Below are positions 23,899 to 32,214 of a DNA stretch of 64,000 nt, piece by piece (position 1 is the first letter of the stretch; each line of letters opens with the position of its first letter). Both the position numbers and the translations under genes were made by a program. This DNA comes from Streptomyces venezuelae (GTDB lineage: Bacteria; Actinomycetota; Actinomycetes; Streptomycetales; Streptomycetaceae). The notes below the pieces were generated by a model, which saw only the letters and a list, made by a program, of their open reading frames with translations, searched no databases and was not told the DNA's origin. The stretch is taken from NCBI RefSeq assembly GCF_008642375.1, contig NZ_CP029194.1, positions 7,992,501 to 8,056,500 on the forward strand. Direction: 5' to 3'.

Positions 23899-25319
23899 TG
23901 CTCACCTCGACAGCGAACGGGACCTCCCGCCTCTCCCTCTGGCTGCGCGTGCGCGAGTTCGCCGTGCCGCCCTCCATGATCGAGACCGCTTCCGCACGCC
24001 GCCTGCGCGGCGACTGGGCGGGGGCCTGTGCCGCCGCCAGGATCGACGTCGATCTCGATCTCCGCGCCCTGGAGCGCGTCTACGGCCGGGAACTCGCCCG
24101 CCGTGTCCGGGACGATCTGCGCCATCTGGCGCCCGACCTGCTGCGGTGGCACATGCCGCGGATCGCTCCGGACGGACTGCTGCGACCGGGGCTGACCGTC
24201 GCCCTTGCCCGGTACGGGCAGACCGGGCGCCCCGCACCGGACGGCGTCGGTCCGGACGGCGTCGGCCCGGTGCCACACCTGGTCGCGCGGACCCCGCCCG
24301 CCTGGGCGGACGCCGGGCAGCGGATCAGCCTCGCGTGGTGGGACGGCCACCGCACGGGCCCCGGAGCCGGAGCCGCCGCCCGGCACCCGCATCCCCGCCC
24401 CAGCCGGCTGTTCCGCTTCGATCTGCACCGCCATCTGTGGGACGCCCGCAGGGCCGAGGAACTCCGGGCCCGGTCGGGTGACGGCCGTGCACCCGCTTCG
24501 TCGCCCGGTCCGCTGGAAACTCCACCGGAGGCCGTGCCGGCCGGGCTCCGCTGCGCCCTCGACCGGTGGGCGGCCGAGGCGGAGCTCCTGAACCGCGCGG
24601 AGGGCCGATCCGCGGGCGGCCCCGTCGTCGTGCGGCTCGGCTCCGGGCGGCGGGTGCTCCTCGAACCACTCCCCGACGGGGGAGCGGCGGTCACCCCGGC
24701 GCCGCCGGAGAACCTCGCCGCCACCCTGCCGGTGCTGCCCGACGCGGCCACCTGGGTCCTGCCCGACCTCGAACTGCTCCGCGCCGGACTCGTCGGGCCC
24801 GACCGACTGCACCCACTCGTCGTCGCGGCGCTCGTACCGGACCATCGGCCGGCGGGCCCGGTCCGGCCCCCGGACGCGGCGGGGCAGCCCCGCCTCGTCG
24901 AGTGCCGTGGCGCCCGGCACCGGATCGCCCTGGTCGACGGCGTACTGACCCCGCTGGACCACGACCCGGCCGAGGTCCGACGGGAGGAACTCCTCGTCGC
25001 GCTGACCGGCACACCACTGCCGTGTCTGCGGGCGATCGACGAGGCGCACCGCCGGCCCGACTGCCTCACGGGCGTCCGCGAGCGCCTCGACCACGGGGAC
25101 ACCGCCGGTGCGCTGGCCGTCGTCGAGGGCCTCCTCGGCCCCGACGCATTGCTGCGCGGCGGCGCCCTGCGCGACGAACTGGAGGCCGCCGCTCACCGGC
25201 GGATCACGTACGGCCTGTACCGGGCGGGCCTGGCCGGTCCCGCACCCGACCGGCTCCTCCCGGGCACCCGCCGTCCCCGCGACCGGCGGTCGCACCCCCG
25301 CGACGTGACCCGCCGCTGA
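23898..25319 (+). CDS. Unknown protein heading a MoxR-VWA operon
   Basis: A 473-aa protein that I cannot assign to a named family. It has no signal peptide or membrane helix. The N-terminal half is helical with many Arg/Leu pairs (ELARRVRDDLRHLAPDLLRWHMPRIAPDG) and a DLHRHLWDARRAEELRARSG segment. The middle (about 235-290) has a beta-rich stretch, VVVRLGSGRRVLLEPLPDGG. The C-terminal part contains HRIALVDGVLTPLDHD and ends in Arg-rich tail. The ATG at 23898 follows AAGGTGAG; a GTG at 23892 is the alternative. It sits 91 bp before the MoxR ATPase, same strand, and is probably the substrate or adaptor of that ATPase/VWA pair. Function unknown. Confidence 0.72.
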   Translation: MLTSTANGTSRLSLWLRVREFAVPPSMIETASARRLRGDWAGACAAARIDVDLDLRALERVYGRELARRVRDDLRHLAPDLLRWHMPRIAPDGLLRPGLTVALARYGQTGRPAPDGVGPDGVGPVPHLVARTPPAWADAGQRISLAWWDGHRTGPGAGAAARHPHPRPSRLFRFDLHRHLWDARRAEELRARSGDGRAPASSPGPLETPPEAVPAGLRCALDRWAAEAELLNRAEGRSAGGPVVVRLGSGRRVLLEPLPDGGAAVTPAPPENLAATLPVLPDAATWVLPDLELLRAGLVGPDRLHPLVVAALVPDHRPAGPVRPPDAAGQPRLVECRGARHRIALVDGVLTPLDHDPAEVRREELLVALTGTPLPCLRAIDEAHRRPDCLTGVRERLDHGDTAGALAVVEGLLGPDALLRGGALRDELEAAAHRRITYGLYRAGLAGPAPDRLLPGTRRPRDRRSHPRDVTRR

Positions 25320-25410
25320 CCGGCCGCCCGCCGACGCCCCCGTTCCCCTTCTCTTTCGCTTCCCTTCCGCCTCGCCGAATCGGCCCTCCCGAACCTCCAG
25401 GTGATCACCC

Positions 25411-26670
25411 ATGCCGACAGACACCGCGTACGCCCCCGGCCCCGTCCCTGCCCCTGTGCACACCGACCAGCTCGACGTCGCCGGTGAGCTGCTGGCCCTG
25501 CTGCGCGACGCGCGCACCGAGCCCCGCCCCGACCCGCAGCTGGAGGCGCTCACCCTGGCCGTCGCCGCCGATCTGCCCGTACTGCTGTGGGGCGAACCGG
25601 GCATCGGCAAGACCGCGGCCCTGACCCATCTGGCCGCGTCCCTCGACCTGCCGCTCACCACGGTGATCGCCAGCGTCCACGAGCCTTCGGACTTCTCCGG
25701 ACTGCCCGTGGTCGGCGACGATCCCGCGGAGCAGGGCATCCCGATGGCGCCGCCGGACTGGGCCGTGCGTCTCGTCCGGGCCGGGCGGGGGCTGCTGTTC
25801 CTCGACGAACTGTCCACCGCGACACCGGCCGTGCAGGCCGCCCTGCTGCGACTGGTGCTGGAACGGCGTGTGGGAACACTGCGGTTGCCGGCCGGCGTAC
25901 GGATCGTGGCCGCCGCCAACCCGCGCGCCTCGGCGGCCGACGGCTGGGAGCTGAGTCCGCCGCTGGCCAACCGCTTCGTGCACCTCCGGTGGGCACACGA
26001 CCATGACGTGGTGGTCCGCGGCCTCGGCGGGACCTGGCCGCGCGCCACCCTGCCGCGGCTCGACCCGGCGAAGCTGCCGGACGCCGTGGACTTCGCCCGC
26101 CGCGCCGTCTGCGGGCTCCTCGCCGCCCGCCCGGCCCTCGTCCACCGACTGCCGAGCGGAGAGACGCAGCGGGGCGGCGCCTGGCCGTCACCCCGGAGCT
26201 GGGAGATGACCCTCCACCTGATCGCCTTCGCGACCGCGGCGGGCTCCGCGCGCGACGTCCTGTCCCTGCTCGTCCGAGGCACCGTCGGAGACGGACCCGG
26301 CCTCGAACTCCTCGCCGCCCTGGACCGGATGGACCTGCCGGACCCCGAGACGCTGCTCGCCGACCCCGACCACGCCGACCTGCCCGAGCGGGGGGACCTG
26401 CGCCAGGCCGCGCTGGACGGAGTCGTCGCGGCGGTCCGCGCCCGTCCGGCCAAGTCCCGCTGGGACGCGGCCTGGGCGCTCCTGGTCCGGGCGATGGAGA
26501 CGGGGGCGCCCGACCTGATCGTCGTGCCCGCCACGGACCTCGCCGCCCTGCGGGAGGAGGACTGGGACGTGCCCGCGGCGATCGAGCGGCTCGCCGGAGC
26601 GGTGTCCCTTTCCCGCCGGGCGGACCGCGCGGCGGCCCGGGTCGCGGTCGCGGAGGAGGCGGCCCGATGA
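25411..26670 (+). CDS. MoxR-type AAA+ ATPase
   Basis: A 419-aa AAA+ protein: Walker A GEPGIGKTA (about residues 61-69), Walker B LLFLDELSTA, sensor 1 IVAAANP, and the MoxR-style arginine region SPPLANRFVHLRW. The segment EPSDFSGLPVV after helix 2 matches the MoxR insert. The C-terminal third is helical and less conserved. MoxR ATPases usually work with a VWA protein to insert cofactors or remodel complexes, and that partner is the next gene, overlapping by ATGA. An AGGTGA nine bases upstream supports the start. No membrane segment. The target is unknown; the upstream unknown protein is the first candidate. Confidence 0.9.
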   Translation: MPTDTAYAPGPVPAPVHTDQLDVAGELLALLRDARTEPRPDPQLEALTLAVAADLPVLLWGEPGIGKTAALTHLAASLDLPLTTVIASVHEPSDFSGLPVVGDDPAEQGIPMAPPDWAVRLVRAGRGLLFLDELSTATPAVQAALLRLVLERRVGTLRLPAGVRIVAAANPRASAADGWELSPPLANRFVHLRWAHDHDVVVRGLGGTWPRATLPRLDPAKLPDAVDFARRAVCGLLAARPALVHRLPSGETQRGGAWPSPRSWEMTLHLIAFATAAGSARDVLSLLVRGTVGDGPGLELLAALDRMDLPDPETLLADPDHADLPERGDLRQAALDGVVAAVRARPAKSRWDAAWALLVRAMETGAPDLIVVPATDLAALREEDWDVPAAIERLAGAVSLSRRADRAAARVAVAEEAAR

Positions 26671-27935
26671 CCCCGCGTACACCGGGCGCCTCGCCTGCCT
26701 CCCACGCGACGGTGACACTCGACCGCGAGAAACTCTTCGCCGCCCGGCTGCACGCCGTCCGTGCCCGGCCCTATCTGGCGACGGCCCTCTTCGCCCTCCA
26801 CGCCGTGGAGTCACGGCAGGTGCCCACGATGGCCGTCGACCGGTACTGGCGGTGCTACGTCTCCCCGGGCTTCGTCGACCGGATGCCGGTGGAAGAGCTG
26901 GCCGGCGTGTGGGTGCACGAGGTGTCGCACCTGCTCCGCGACCACCACGGCCGCGGCGACCGGGTCGCGCGCCAGCGCGGACTGACCGGCCCGGGCGAGC
27001 GGCTGCGGATCAACATCGCCGCGGACTGCGAGATCAACGACGACGTGTTCGGCGACGGCCTGGCCCGGCCCGAGGGCGCCGTCGACCCCCGGTCCCTGGG
27101 GCTCCCGGAAGGGGAGCTCATGGAGGACTACCTGCGTCAGTTCCGGCTCGGCGCACACCTGGAGAGAGCAGCCTGGCTGGACTGCGGCAGCGGCGCCGAC
27201 GGCCTGGAGCGCCCCTGGGACCTGGGGCCGGACGGCGCCCACGGCCTCAGCCCACAGGAACAGGACGCCGTACGGTTCCGGGTGGCCCAGGGCATCACAG
27301 GACGGCCCGGGGACGCGCCCCGGGGCTGGCGGCGCTGGGCGGAGGAGGCCTTCCACACCCCCCAGCGGTGGCGGGAGCTGCTCGGAGCGGCGGTGCGCTC
27401 GGCGGCCACCGGCTCGGGAGCGGGCGAGGACCACACGTACGGACGGCCCTCGCGGCGCTCGGCGGCGGTGCCCGGAGCCGTCCTGCCCAGCCTGCGGCGC
27501 AGACCGCCCCGGGTCTCCGTGGTCATCGACACCTCCGGCTCGGTGAGCGACGCCGAACTGGGCAGCGCGCTCCTCGAAGTCGCCTCGATCTCCCGGGCCG
27601 TGGGCGGCCGGCGCGACCTGGTGACCGTGGTGCCGTGCGACGCGGCCGCCCGGATCGCGCACCCCTTGTGCCGCGCCGAGGGCATCCCGCTGATCGGCGG
27701 CGGGGGTACGGACCTGCGGACCGGTTTCGCCACGGCGCTCGCCGCGCGGCCCCGGCCGGACGTGGTCGTGGTGCTCACCGACGGCCAGACGCCGTGGCCG
27801 GAGAGACGGCCGCCGTGCCGGACGGTGGTGGGAGTGTTCTCCCGCGGGCGCCGACGCCGCACCTGGGACGAGGGCGACCCCGACTACGTACCGGACTCGC
27901 CGCCGGACTGGGCCCGCGTGGTGGACATCGGCTAG
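26667..27935 (+). CDS. VWA-domain protein with HEXXH metallopeptidase-like region (DUF2201 type)
   Basis: A 422-aa protein. Residues 18-200 form the predicted metallopeptidase part, with VHEVSHLLRDHHGR (H84-E85-x-x-H88) and a downstream acidic stretch, INIAADCEINDDVF, that could give the third metal ligand. The VWA-like domain (about 280-420) has a MIDAS motif, DTSGSVS from residue 288, GGGGTDLRTGF, and VVVLTDG. Such proteins (COG3864 type) pair with MoxR ATPases. The full HEXXH suggests a zinc-dependent hydrolase that the ATPase may load or activate, but activity in this family is not established to my knowledge. It overlaps the MoxR gene by ATGA. The operon ends here; decayed genes follow. 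Confidence 0.88.
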   Translation: MTPRTPGASPASHATVTLDREKLFAARLHAVRARPYLATALFALHAVESRQVPTMAVDRYWRCYVSPGFVDRMPVEELAGVWVHEVSHLLRDHHGRGDRVARQRGLTGPGERLRINIAADCEINDDVFGDGLARPEGAVDPRSLGLPEGELMEDYLRQFRLGAHLERAAWLDCGSGADGLERPWDLGPDGAHGLSPQEQDAVRFRVAQGITGRPGDAPRGWRRWAEEAFHTPQRWRELLGAAVRSAATGSGAGEDHTYGRPSRRSAAVPGAVLPSLRRRPPRVSVVIDTSGSVSDAELGSALLEVASISRAVGGRRDLVTVVPCDAAARIAHPLCRAEGIPLIGGGGTDLRTGFATALAARPRPDVVVVLTDGQTPWPERRPPCRTVVGVFSRGRRRRTWDEGDPDYVPDSPPDWARVVDIG

Positions 27936-28027
27936 GTGCGCTGCCCACGGGCCCTGGCGCTGGGCGGCACGCAGGGAACGGGTGACCCGCGTTCGCGGTG
28001 GACTTCTTCGTGTACCCGCTCAGTCGG

Positions 28028-28237
28028 TCAACGGCGTACCCGACAGCGCAGGTGAAGCACCCGATTGCCCTGAATCACCACGTCAGGGTCCTCCAACAGG
28101 TGCTGTGCGTGGACCGACCCGAAGTAGCGCTTGCCGGACCCGAACACGACGGGTACGACGTCCCTGGAACGGCGCCTCGGGTCCCGGCCCTCGGGCTCCG
28201 GCCGGTGCGTCACGACGACCACGTGGTCGATCCCGCC
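28028..28237 (-). pseudogene. RibD/DHFR-like reductase, C-terminal remnant
   Basis: About 70 codons match the C-terminal part of the dihydrofolate-reductase-like family common in actinobacteria: GGIDHVVVVTHRPEPEG, then VPVVFGSGKRYFGSV and HLLEDPDVVIQGNRVLHLRCRV. About 60 residues that should lie between EGRDP and RDVVPV are missing, and the N-terminal half of the gene is replaced by the start of an unrelated permease gene. The reading frame of the remnant is intact to its stop. It is a deletion product without a start of its own. Confidence 0.75.
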
Positions 28238-28245
28238 CGGCGGCT

Positions 28246-28335
28246 TGCGCCGCCTGCCGTTCGGTAGAGGCCGGCCACCGCGGTGAACATCACGGCGGCC
28301 CGGGTACGGAACTGGCGTCAGGTCAGCCAGATCAT
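28246..28335 (-). pseudogene. ABC transporter permease, N-terminal remnant
   Basis: The start reads MIWLT, then a TGA where homologues have Trp, then RQFRTRAAVMFTAVAGLYR. This is the usual opening of actinobacterial ABC permeases encoded next to an ATPase (MIWLTWRQFR...). Only about 30 codons remain before the sequence joins the reductase remnant. Its ATG still overlaps the stop of the ATPase remnant (ATGA), the normal architecture of this operon type. Confidence 0.72.
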
Positions 28336-28732
28336 CGGAGCACCTCCAGCGCGGACCTGGTGTCACGTACCGCGTCGGCGGGCCGGGTCATGTGGGCCAG
28401 GACGATGTCCTCCAGACCGAGAGGGCTGACGGTCCAGGACGGATCGTGGACCGCGGTGTCGGTGCTCACCAGGAGAGTGGTCTGCCGGTCGGTGTGGCTG
28501 TCGGTGATGACGTGCTGTCCGGCCGGGAGCGTGGCCGGGTCCCGGCGCGGTCCGGTGAGCCGGTGGCGGCAGGCGACCAGGTCGTCTATGTCGCCGGCGA
28601 CATGCACCGGGAGTCGACCAGCACGATGACGTAGTCGCAGGCCCGCTCCACGTCGGAGACCAGGTGGGAGGAGCGCACGACGCTCAGCTCGTGCTCGGCG
28701 ACGGCCTCCATCAGGCTTTCTCCATCGGTCAT
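28332..28732 (-). pseudogene. ABC transporter ATP-binding protein, C-terminal remnant with frameshift
   Basis: The first frame gives SLMEAVAEHELSVVRSSHLV and SDVERACDYVIVLVDSR, the post-Walker-B part of an ABC ATPase with its switch histidine (SSH). Near 28606-28609 one G appears to be lost, and the sequence continues in the next frame as VHVAGDIDDL, RRLTGPRR-like residues, TLLVSTDTAVHDPSWTV and ALEVLR before the stop. Walker A and the signature motif are absent. With the permease stub this is a broken drug-exporter-type operon. Confidence 0.78.
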
Positions 28733-28837
28733 TCGGCAAGTTGCGCGCCACGGCGCCTGCTGTCCGACACCGGGGGCGTCGGACCGGTTTCGCGAGGGCC
28801 GGGAATCCCGGGCGGCTTGCGGCGTAACCTGAGCGCC

Positions 28838-29695
28838 ATGAGGCAGGACGCCGATCCCGGGCTCTTCGGACCCCGTTCCGTCACCTGGCAGGTGCACGGC
28901 GACCCCGTGATGTGGATCGCGGGTGTCCGGGCCCTCTGGCTCCAGGCACTGCACCCCCTCGCCGTCCGCGGCGTCATGATCAACAGCAGCTTCCGGGAGG
29001 ACCCCTGGGGGCGGCTCATGCGGACCGCGAACTTCGTCGGGACGCTGAGTTACGGGACCACCGAGGCGGCGGAGGCGGCCGGCGCCCGCGTCCGCCGCGT
29101 CCACCGGCTCCTCGGCGTGGACGACCCCGAACTCCTGCTCTGGGTGCACTGCGCCGAGGTCGACTCGTACCTCTCGGTCGCCCGCCGCTCCGGCATCCCG
29201 CTCACCGACGCCGAGGCCGACCGCTACCTCGACGAGCACCGCGTCTCCGCCCGACTCGTCGGCCTCGACCCCGACACCGTCCCCGGCTCCGCCGCGGCCC
29301 TCGCCGACTACTTCGCGTCGATACTGCCCCGCCTCGAAGCCGGGCCGGACGCGCGGACCGTCGAGGACTTCCTGCGCAGACCGCCGGTGAAACCCGCACT
29401 GGTACCGGCGCGCGAAGTGATCTGGCGGCGCGTGACAGCGCTCGCGTACGACACCCTGCCCCCGTACGCCCACGCGCTCTACGGCACGCCCGCCCCGGCG
29501 GACGGAACCGTCACCCACCGGCTCACCGCGACCGCCAACCTCCTCCGGTGCATCCCCGACCGCCTGCGCTGGCGGCTGCCGCCACGGCACATCCTCCGGG
29601 CCATGGACCGCCTCGGCCAGGACACCCGCCCCGCCCCCTTCGCCCGCCCCTGCGCACACGGCCGGCCGGGTGCCGGAACGCGCTCCGATCCCTGA
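28838..29695 (+). CDS. DUF2236 / MpaB-like oxygenase-family protein
   Basis: A 285-aa protein of the DUF2236 family (latex-clearing-protein/MpaB-like, predicted haem-binding). Visible family sequence: DPVMWIAGVRALWLQALHPLAVRGVMINSS, then EDPWGRLMRTANFVGTLSYG, LLGVDDPELLLWVHCAEVDSYL, and DEHRVSARLVGLDPD. The conserved HP in ALHP and the later His in WVHC may contribute to the haem site. It has no signal peptide and is probably cytosolic. The substrate is unknown. The ATG at 28838 is chosen because the family begins right there (GLFGPRSVTWQVH). It is divergent from the decayed ABC genes and followed by the kinase after 92 bp. Confidence 0.82.
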   Translation: MRQDADPGLFGPRSVTWQVHGDPVMWIAGVRALWLQALHPLAVRGVMINSSFREDPWGRLMRTANFVGTLSYGTTEAAEAAGARVRRVHRLLGVDDPELLLWVHCAEVDSYLSVARRSGIPLTDAEADRYLDEHRVSARLVGLDPDTVPGSAAALADYFASILPRLEAGPDARTVEDFLRRPPVKPALVPAREVIWRRVTALAYDTLPPYAHALYGTPAPADGTVTHRLTATANLLRCIPDRLRWRLPPRHILRAMDRLGQDTRPAPFARPCAHGRPGAGTRSDP

Positions 29696-29787
29696 CACGC
29701 GCCCTACCCGTACCCACTGTCAGAGGCTGCGGCCATACTGGACATGTCGGGGAGGGTGCACGGAAGCGACGGGGGCGACACCACACG

Positions 29788-32121
29788 ATGGGGGACAGCG
29801 GGCTGATCCAGGGCCGGTACCGGCTGCACGAGGTCATCGGCCGCGGCGGCATGGGCGAGGTCTGGCGTGCCACCGACGAGGCACTCGGGCGGGGTGTCGC
29901 CGTGAAATGCCTCAAGCCGCTCGGTCCGCAGCACGACCCCCAGTTCCTGTCGGTGGTGCGCGAGCGCTTCCGCCGCGAGGCCCGCGTCGCCGCGGCCCTC
30001 CAGCACCGGGGCATCACCGTCGTGCACGACTTCGGCGAGTACGACGGCGTGCTGTTCCTGGTCATGGAGCTCCTGGAGGGACGCAACCTCAGCCAGCTCC
30101 TCGCGGCCAACGCCAAGAACCCGCTGCCCGTCCAGGACCTCGTCGAGATCGCCGACCAGGTCGCCGACGCCCTCGCGTACACGCACCGGCAGGGGATCGT
30201 CCACCGCGACCTGAAGCCGGCGAACATCATGCGGCTCGCGGACGGCACGGTGAAGATCTGCGACTTCGGGATAGCGCGGCTCGGCGACACGGGCTTCACC
30301 TCCAAGCTCACCGGCACCGGGATCGCCATGGGCACGCCCCACTACATGTCCCCGGAGCAGATCGGCGGCGGCGAGGTCGACCACCGCAGCGACCTCTACT
30401 CGCTGGGCTGCGTGCTCTACGAACTGGCCACCGGTGTACCGCCCTTCGACCTGGACGACTCCTGGGCGATCCTCATCGGGCACCGCGACACCGTGCCGAG
30501 CCCGCCGCGCTCGCACCGCGCCGAGATCCCCCCGTACTTCGACCGGATCGTCGTCGACCTGCTCGCCAAGGTCCCCGAGGAGCGGCCGGCCGACGCGGGC
30601 GACCTGCGCCGCCGGATCGTCTCGGGCCGCATCGACGTGTCCCCGCCCCTGGGCGTGCCCATGTCCGTTCCGGGACAGGTCCGCCCGGGACAGGAGCTCG
30701 TCGAGACCGCGCCGTACCCGGCACCCGGAGCGCAGGGACCCGGCCCCCGGCCCGGCGCGCACGCGCCCGCGTGGGCCCGGAGCATGAGAGGCGGACACCG
30801 GCCCGGCGCCGGGGGCGCCCCGGCGGGCGCCGCCACGGCGCCGCGCCCCGTCGCCCACGACCCGGCCGCGGCCGTGCTCACCACCGAGTGGACCACTGCC
30901 ACGCGCGCGTCGGACGCGAGCTCGCTCGCCGACGAGACGGCCGCCCGGGCCGTCCCGACCGCCCCGGCCCCCGAGCCCGGCGCGGAGCTGCTCGCGGTGC
31001 TCGCCGGCCGCTACCGCGCCGGGATCGGCCTCGGCAGGCTCGGCCGGTGGGACGAGGCCGAGTCGGTGCACCGGTCCGTCGCCGAGCACCGCGCCCGTGT
31101 CCTGGGCGACGACCATCCCGACACCCTGACCAGCCGCTACGAGGTCGGTTTCGCGCTCGCCCGGCTCGACCGGCCCGCCGCCGCCCTGGACGTCTTCGAC
31201 CGGGTCGCCGAGGGCCGCGCCCGGACCCTCGGCGACGACCACCCCGACACGCTGGCCGCGCGTCAGGAGCGGGCGTACGCGCTGGGCCGCCTCGGACGGC
31301 ACCCCGAGGCGTACGAGCTGTACGTCGCGGTGCTCGCCGCCCGCGAGCGCACCGTGGGCCCCGACCACCCCGACACCCTGCGCTGCCGTCACAACCTCGC
31401 CTTCACCCTCGGTCGCCTGGGCCGGCTGGAGGAGTCGTACCGCACGGCGAACGAGGTGGCGGAAGCCCGGGCCCGACTGCTCGGCGAGGACCACCCCGAC
31501 ACGCTCGTGACCCGCCACGAAGTCGCGTACACCCTCGGTCGGCTGGGGCGGGGTCAGGAGGCGCTGGCCCAGTACCGCGCCGTGGCCGACGCACGCGCCG
31601 CGGCCCTCGGCGAAGAGCACCCGGACACCCTGACCGCCCGCTACGAGACCGGGGTCTGCCTCGGCCGCATCGGGCAGGCCGCGGACGCCCTGGACGTCTG
31701 CCGTGACGTCGTCGCGGCCCGCACGCGCGTGCAGGGTTCCGACGGGCCCGAGACCCTGCGTGCCCGCCAAGCCCTCGCGGTCAACCTCGGCCGCCTCGGA
31801 CGGTGGGAGGAGGCGCTCGACGAGTCCGAGAGCGTCCGCTCGGCCCGGGAGCGCGTCCTCGGCGCCGATCACCCCGACACCCTCCTGAGCCACCGCGAGA
31901 CGGCCGTCGCCCTCGGGCGGCTCGGCCGCTGGGAGGAGGCCCTGGCGGCCCACCGGGCGATCGCCGCGGTGCGCACCCGGACCCTGGGCGCCGATCACCC
32001 CGACACCCGCGCCGTCCTCGACGACGAGGCCCGCTGCCTGGAGCAGTTGGGCCGCCCCACCGAGGCCGCCGCCCTCCACCGGGGCAGCCCGTCCGGCGTG
32101 CCCGCCTCGGACGCGCGGTGA
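29788..32121 (+). CDS. Ser/Thr protein kinase with C-terminal TPR array
   Basis: A 777-aa soluble protein. The N-terminal Hanks-type kinase domain (about residues 10-275) has the Gly loop IGRGGMGEVW, ATP lysine K40 (VAVKCLK), catalytic HRDLKPANIM (near 137-146), DFGIARLG and MSPEQIGGG. A Pro/Ala-rich linker (about 290-400) follows. Then come eight TPR-like repeats of about 42 residues, each with LGxDHPDTL, LGRLGR and A/E-A-L signatures, as in kinesin-light-chain TPRs. There is no membrane helix, unlike PknB-type sensors, so the TPRs probably recruit substrates or partners. The ATG at 29788 lacks a strong ribosome site; CATACT about 50 bp upstream could be a -10 box. Confidence 0.92.
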   Translation: MGDSGLIQGRYRLHEVIGRGGMGEVWRATDEALGRGVAVKCLKPLGPQHDPQFLSVVRERFRREARVAAALQHRGITVVHDFGEYDGVLFLVMELLEGRNLSQLLAANAKNPLPVQDLVEIADQVADALAYTHRQGIVHRDLKPANIMRLADGTVKICDFGIARLGDTGFTSKLTGTGIAMGTPHYMSPEQIGGGEVDHRSDLYSLGCVLYELATGVPPFDLDDSWAILIGHRDTVPSPPRSHRAEIPPYFDRIVVDLLAKVPEERPADAGDLRRRIVSGRIDVSPPLGVPMSVPGQVRPGQELVETAPYPAPGAQGPGPRPGAHAPAWARSMRGGHRPGAGGAPAGAATAPRPVAHDPAAAVLTTEWTTATRASDASSLADETAARAVPTAPAPEPGAELLAVLAGRYRAGIGLGRLGRWDEAESVHRSVAEHRARVLGDDHPDTLTSRYEVGFALARLDRPAAALDVFDRVAEGRARTLGDDHPDTLAARQERAYALGRLGRHPEAYELYVAVLAARERTVGPDHPDTLRCRHNLAFTLGRLGRLEESYRTANEVAEARARLLGEDHPDTLVTRHEVAYTLGRLGRGQEALAQYRAVADARAAALGEEHPDTLTARYETGVCLGRIGQAADALDVCRDVVAARTRVQGSDGPETLRARQALAVNLGRLGRWEEALDESESVRSARERVLGADHPDTLLSHRETAVALGRLGRWEEALAAHRAIAAVRTRTLGADHPDTRAVLDDEARCLEQLGRPTEAAALHRGSPSGVPASDAR

Positions 32122-32122
32122 C

Positions 32123-32149
32123 GCACCCGCCGACGCGGTGGGCGGGTGC
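32123..32149. terminator. Hairpin between convergent genes
   Basis: GCACCCGCC and GGCGGGTGC pair perfectly (9 bp) around a 9-nt loop, directly after the kinase stop. It can serve both the kinase and the convergent dipeptidase gene. No U-tract, as is usual in Streptomyces. Confidence 0.65.
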
Positions 32150-32214
32150 GGCTCATTCGCCCCCGCGTCGGTCGCCCCGGAGTGTCGGTGGCGCCCGTGT
32201 CGGTCACCCCGGCG

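Noticed and set aside
27982..28629. A plus-strand gene in the 28 kb gap
   Set aside because: The only family matches in this gap are minus-strand remnants of ABC and RibD-like genes; the plus-strand frame is their shadow.
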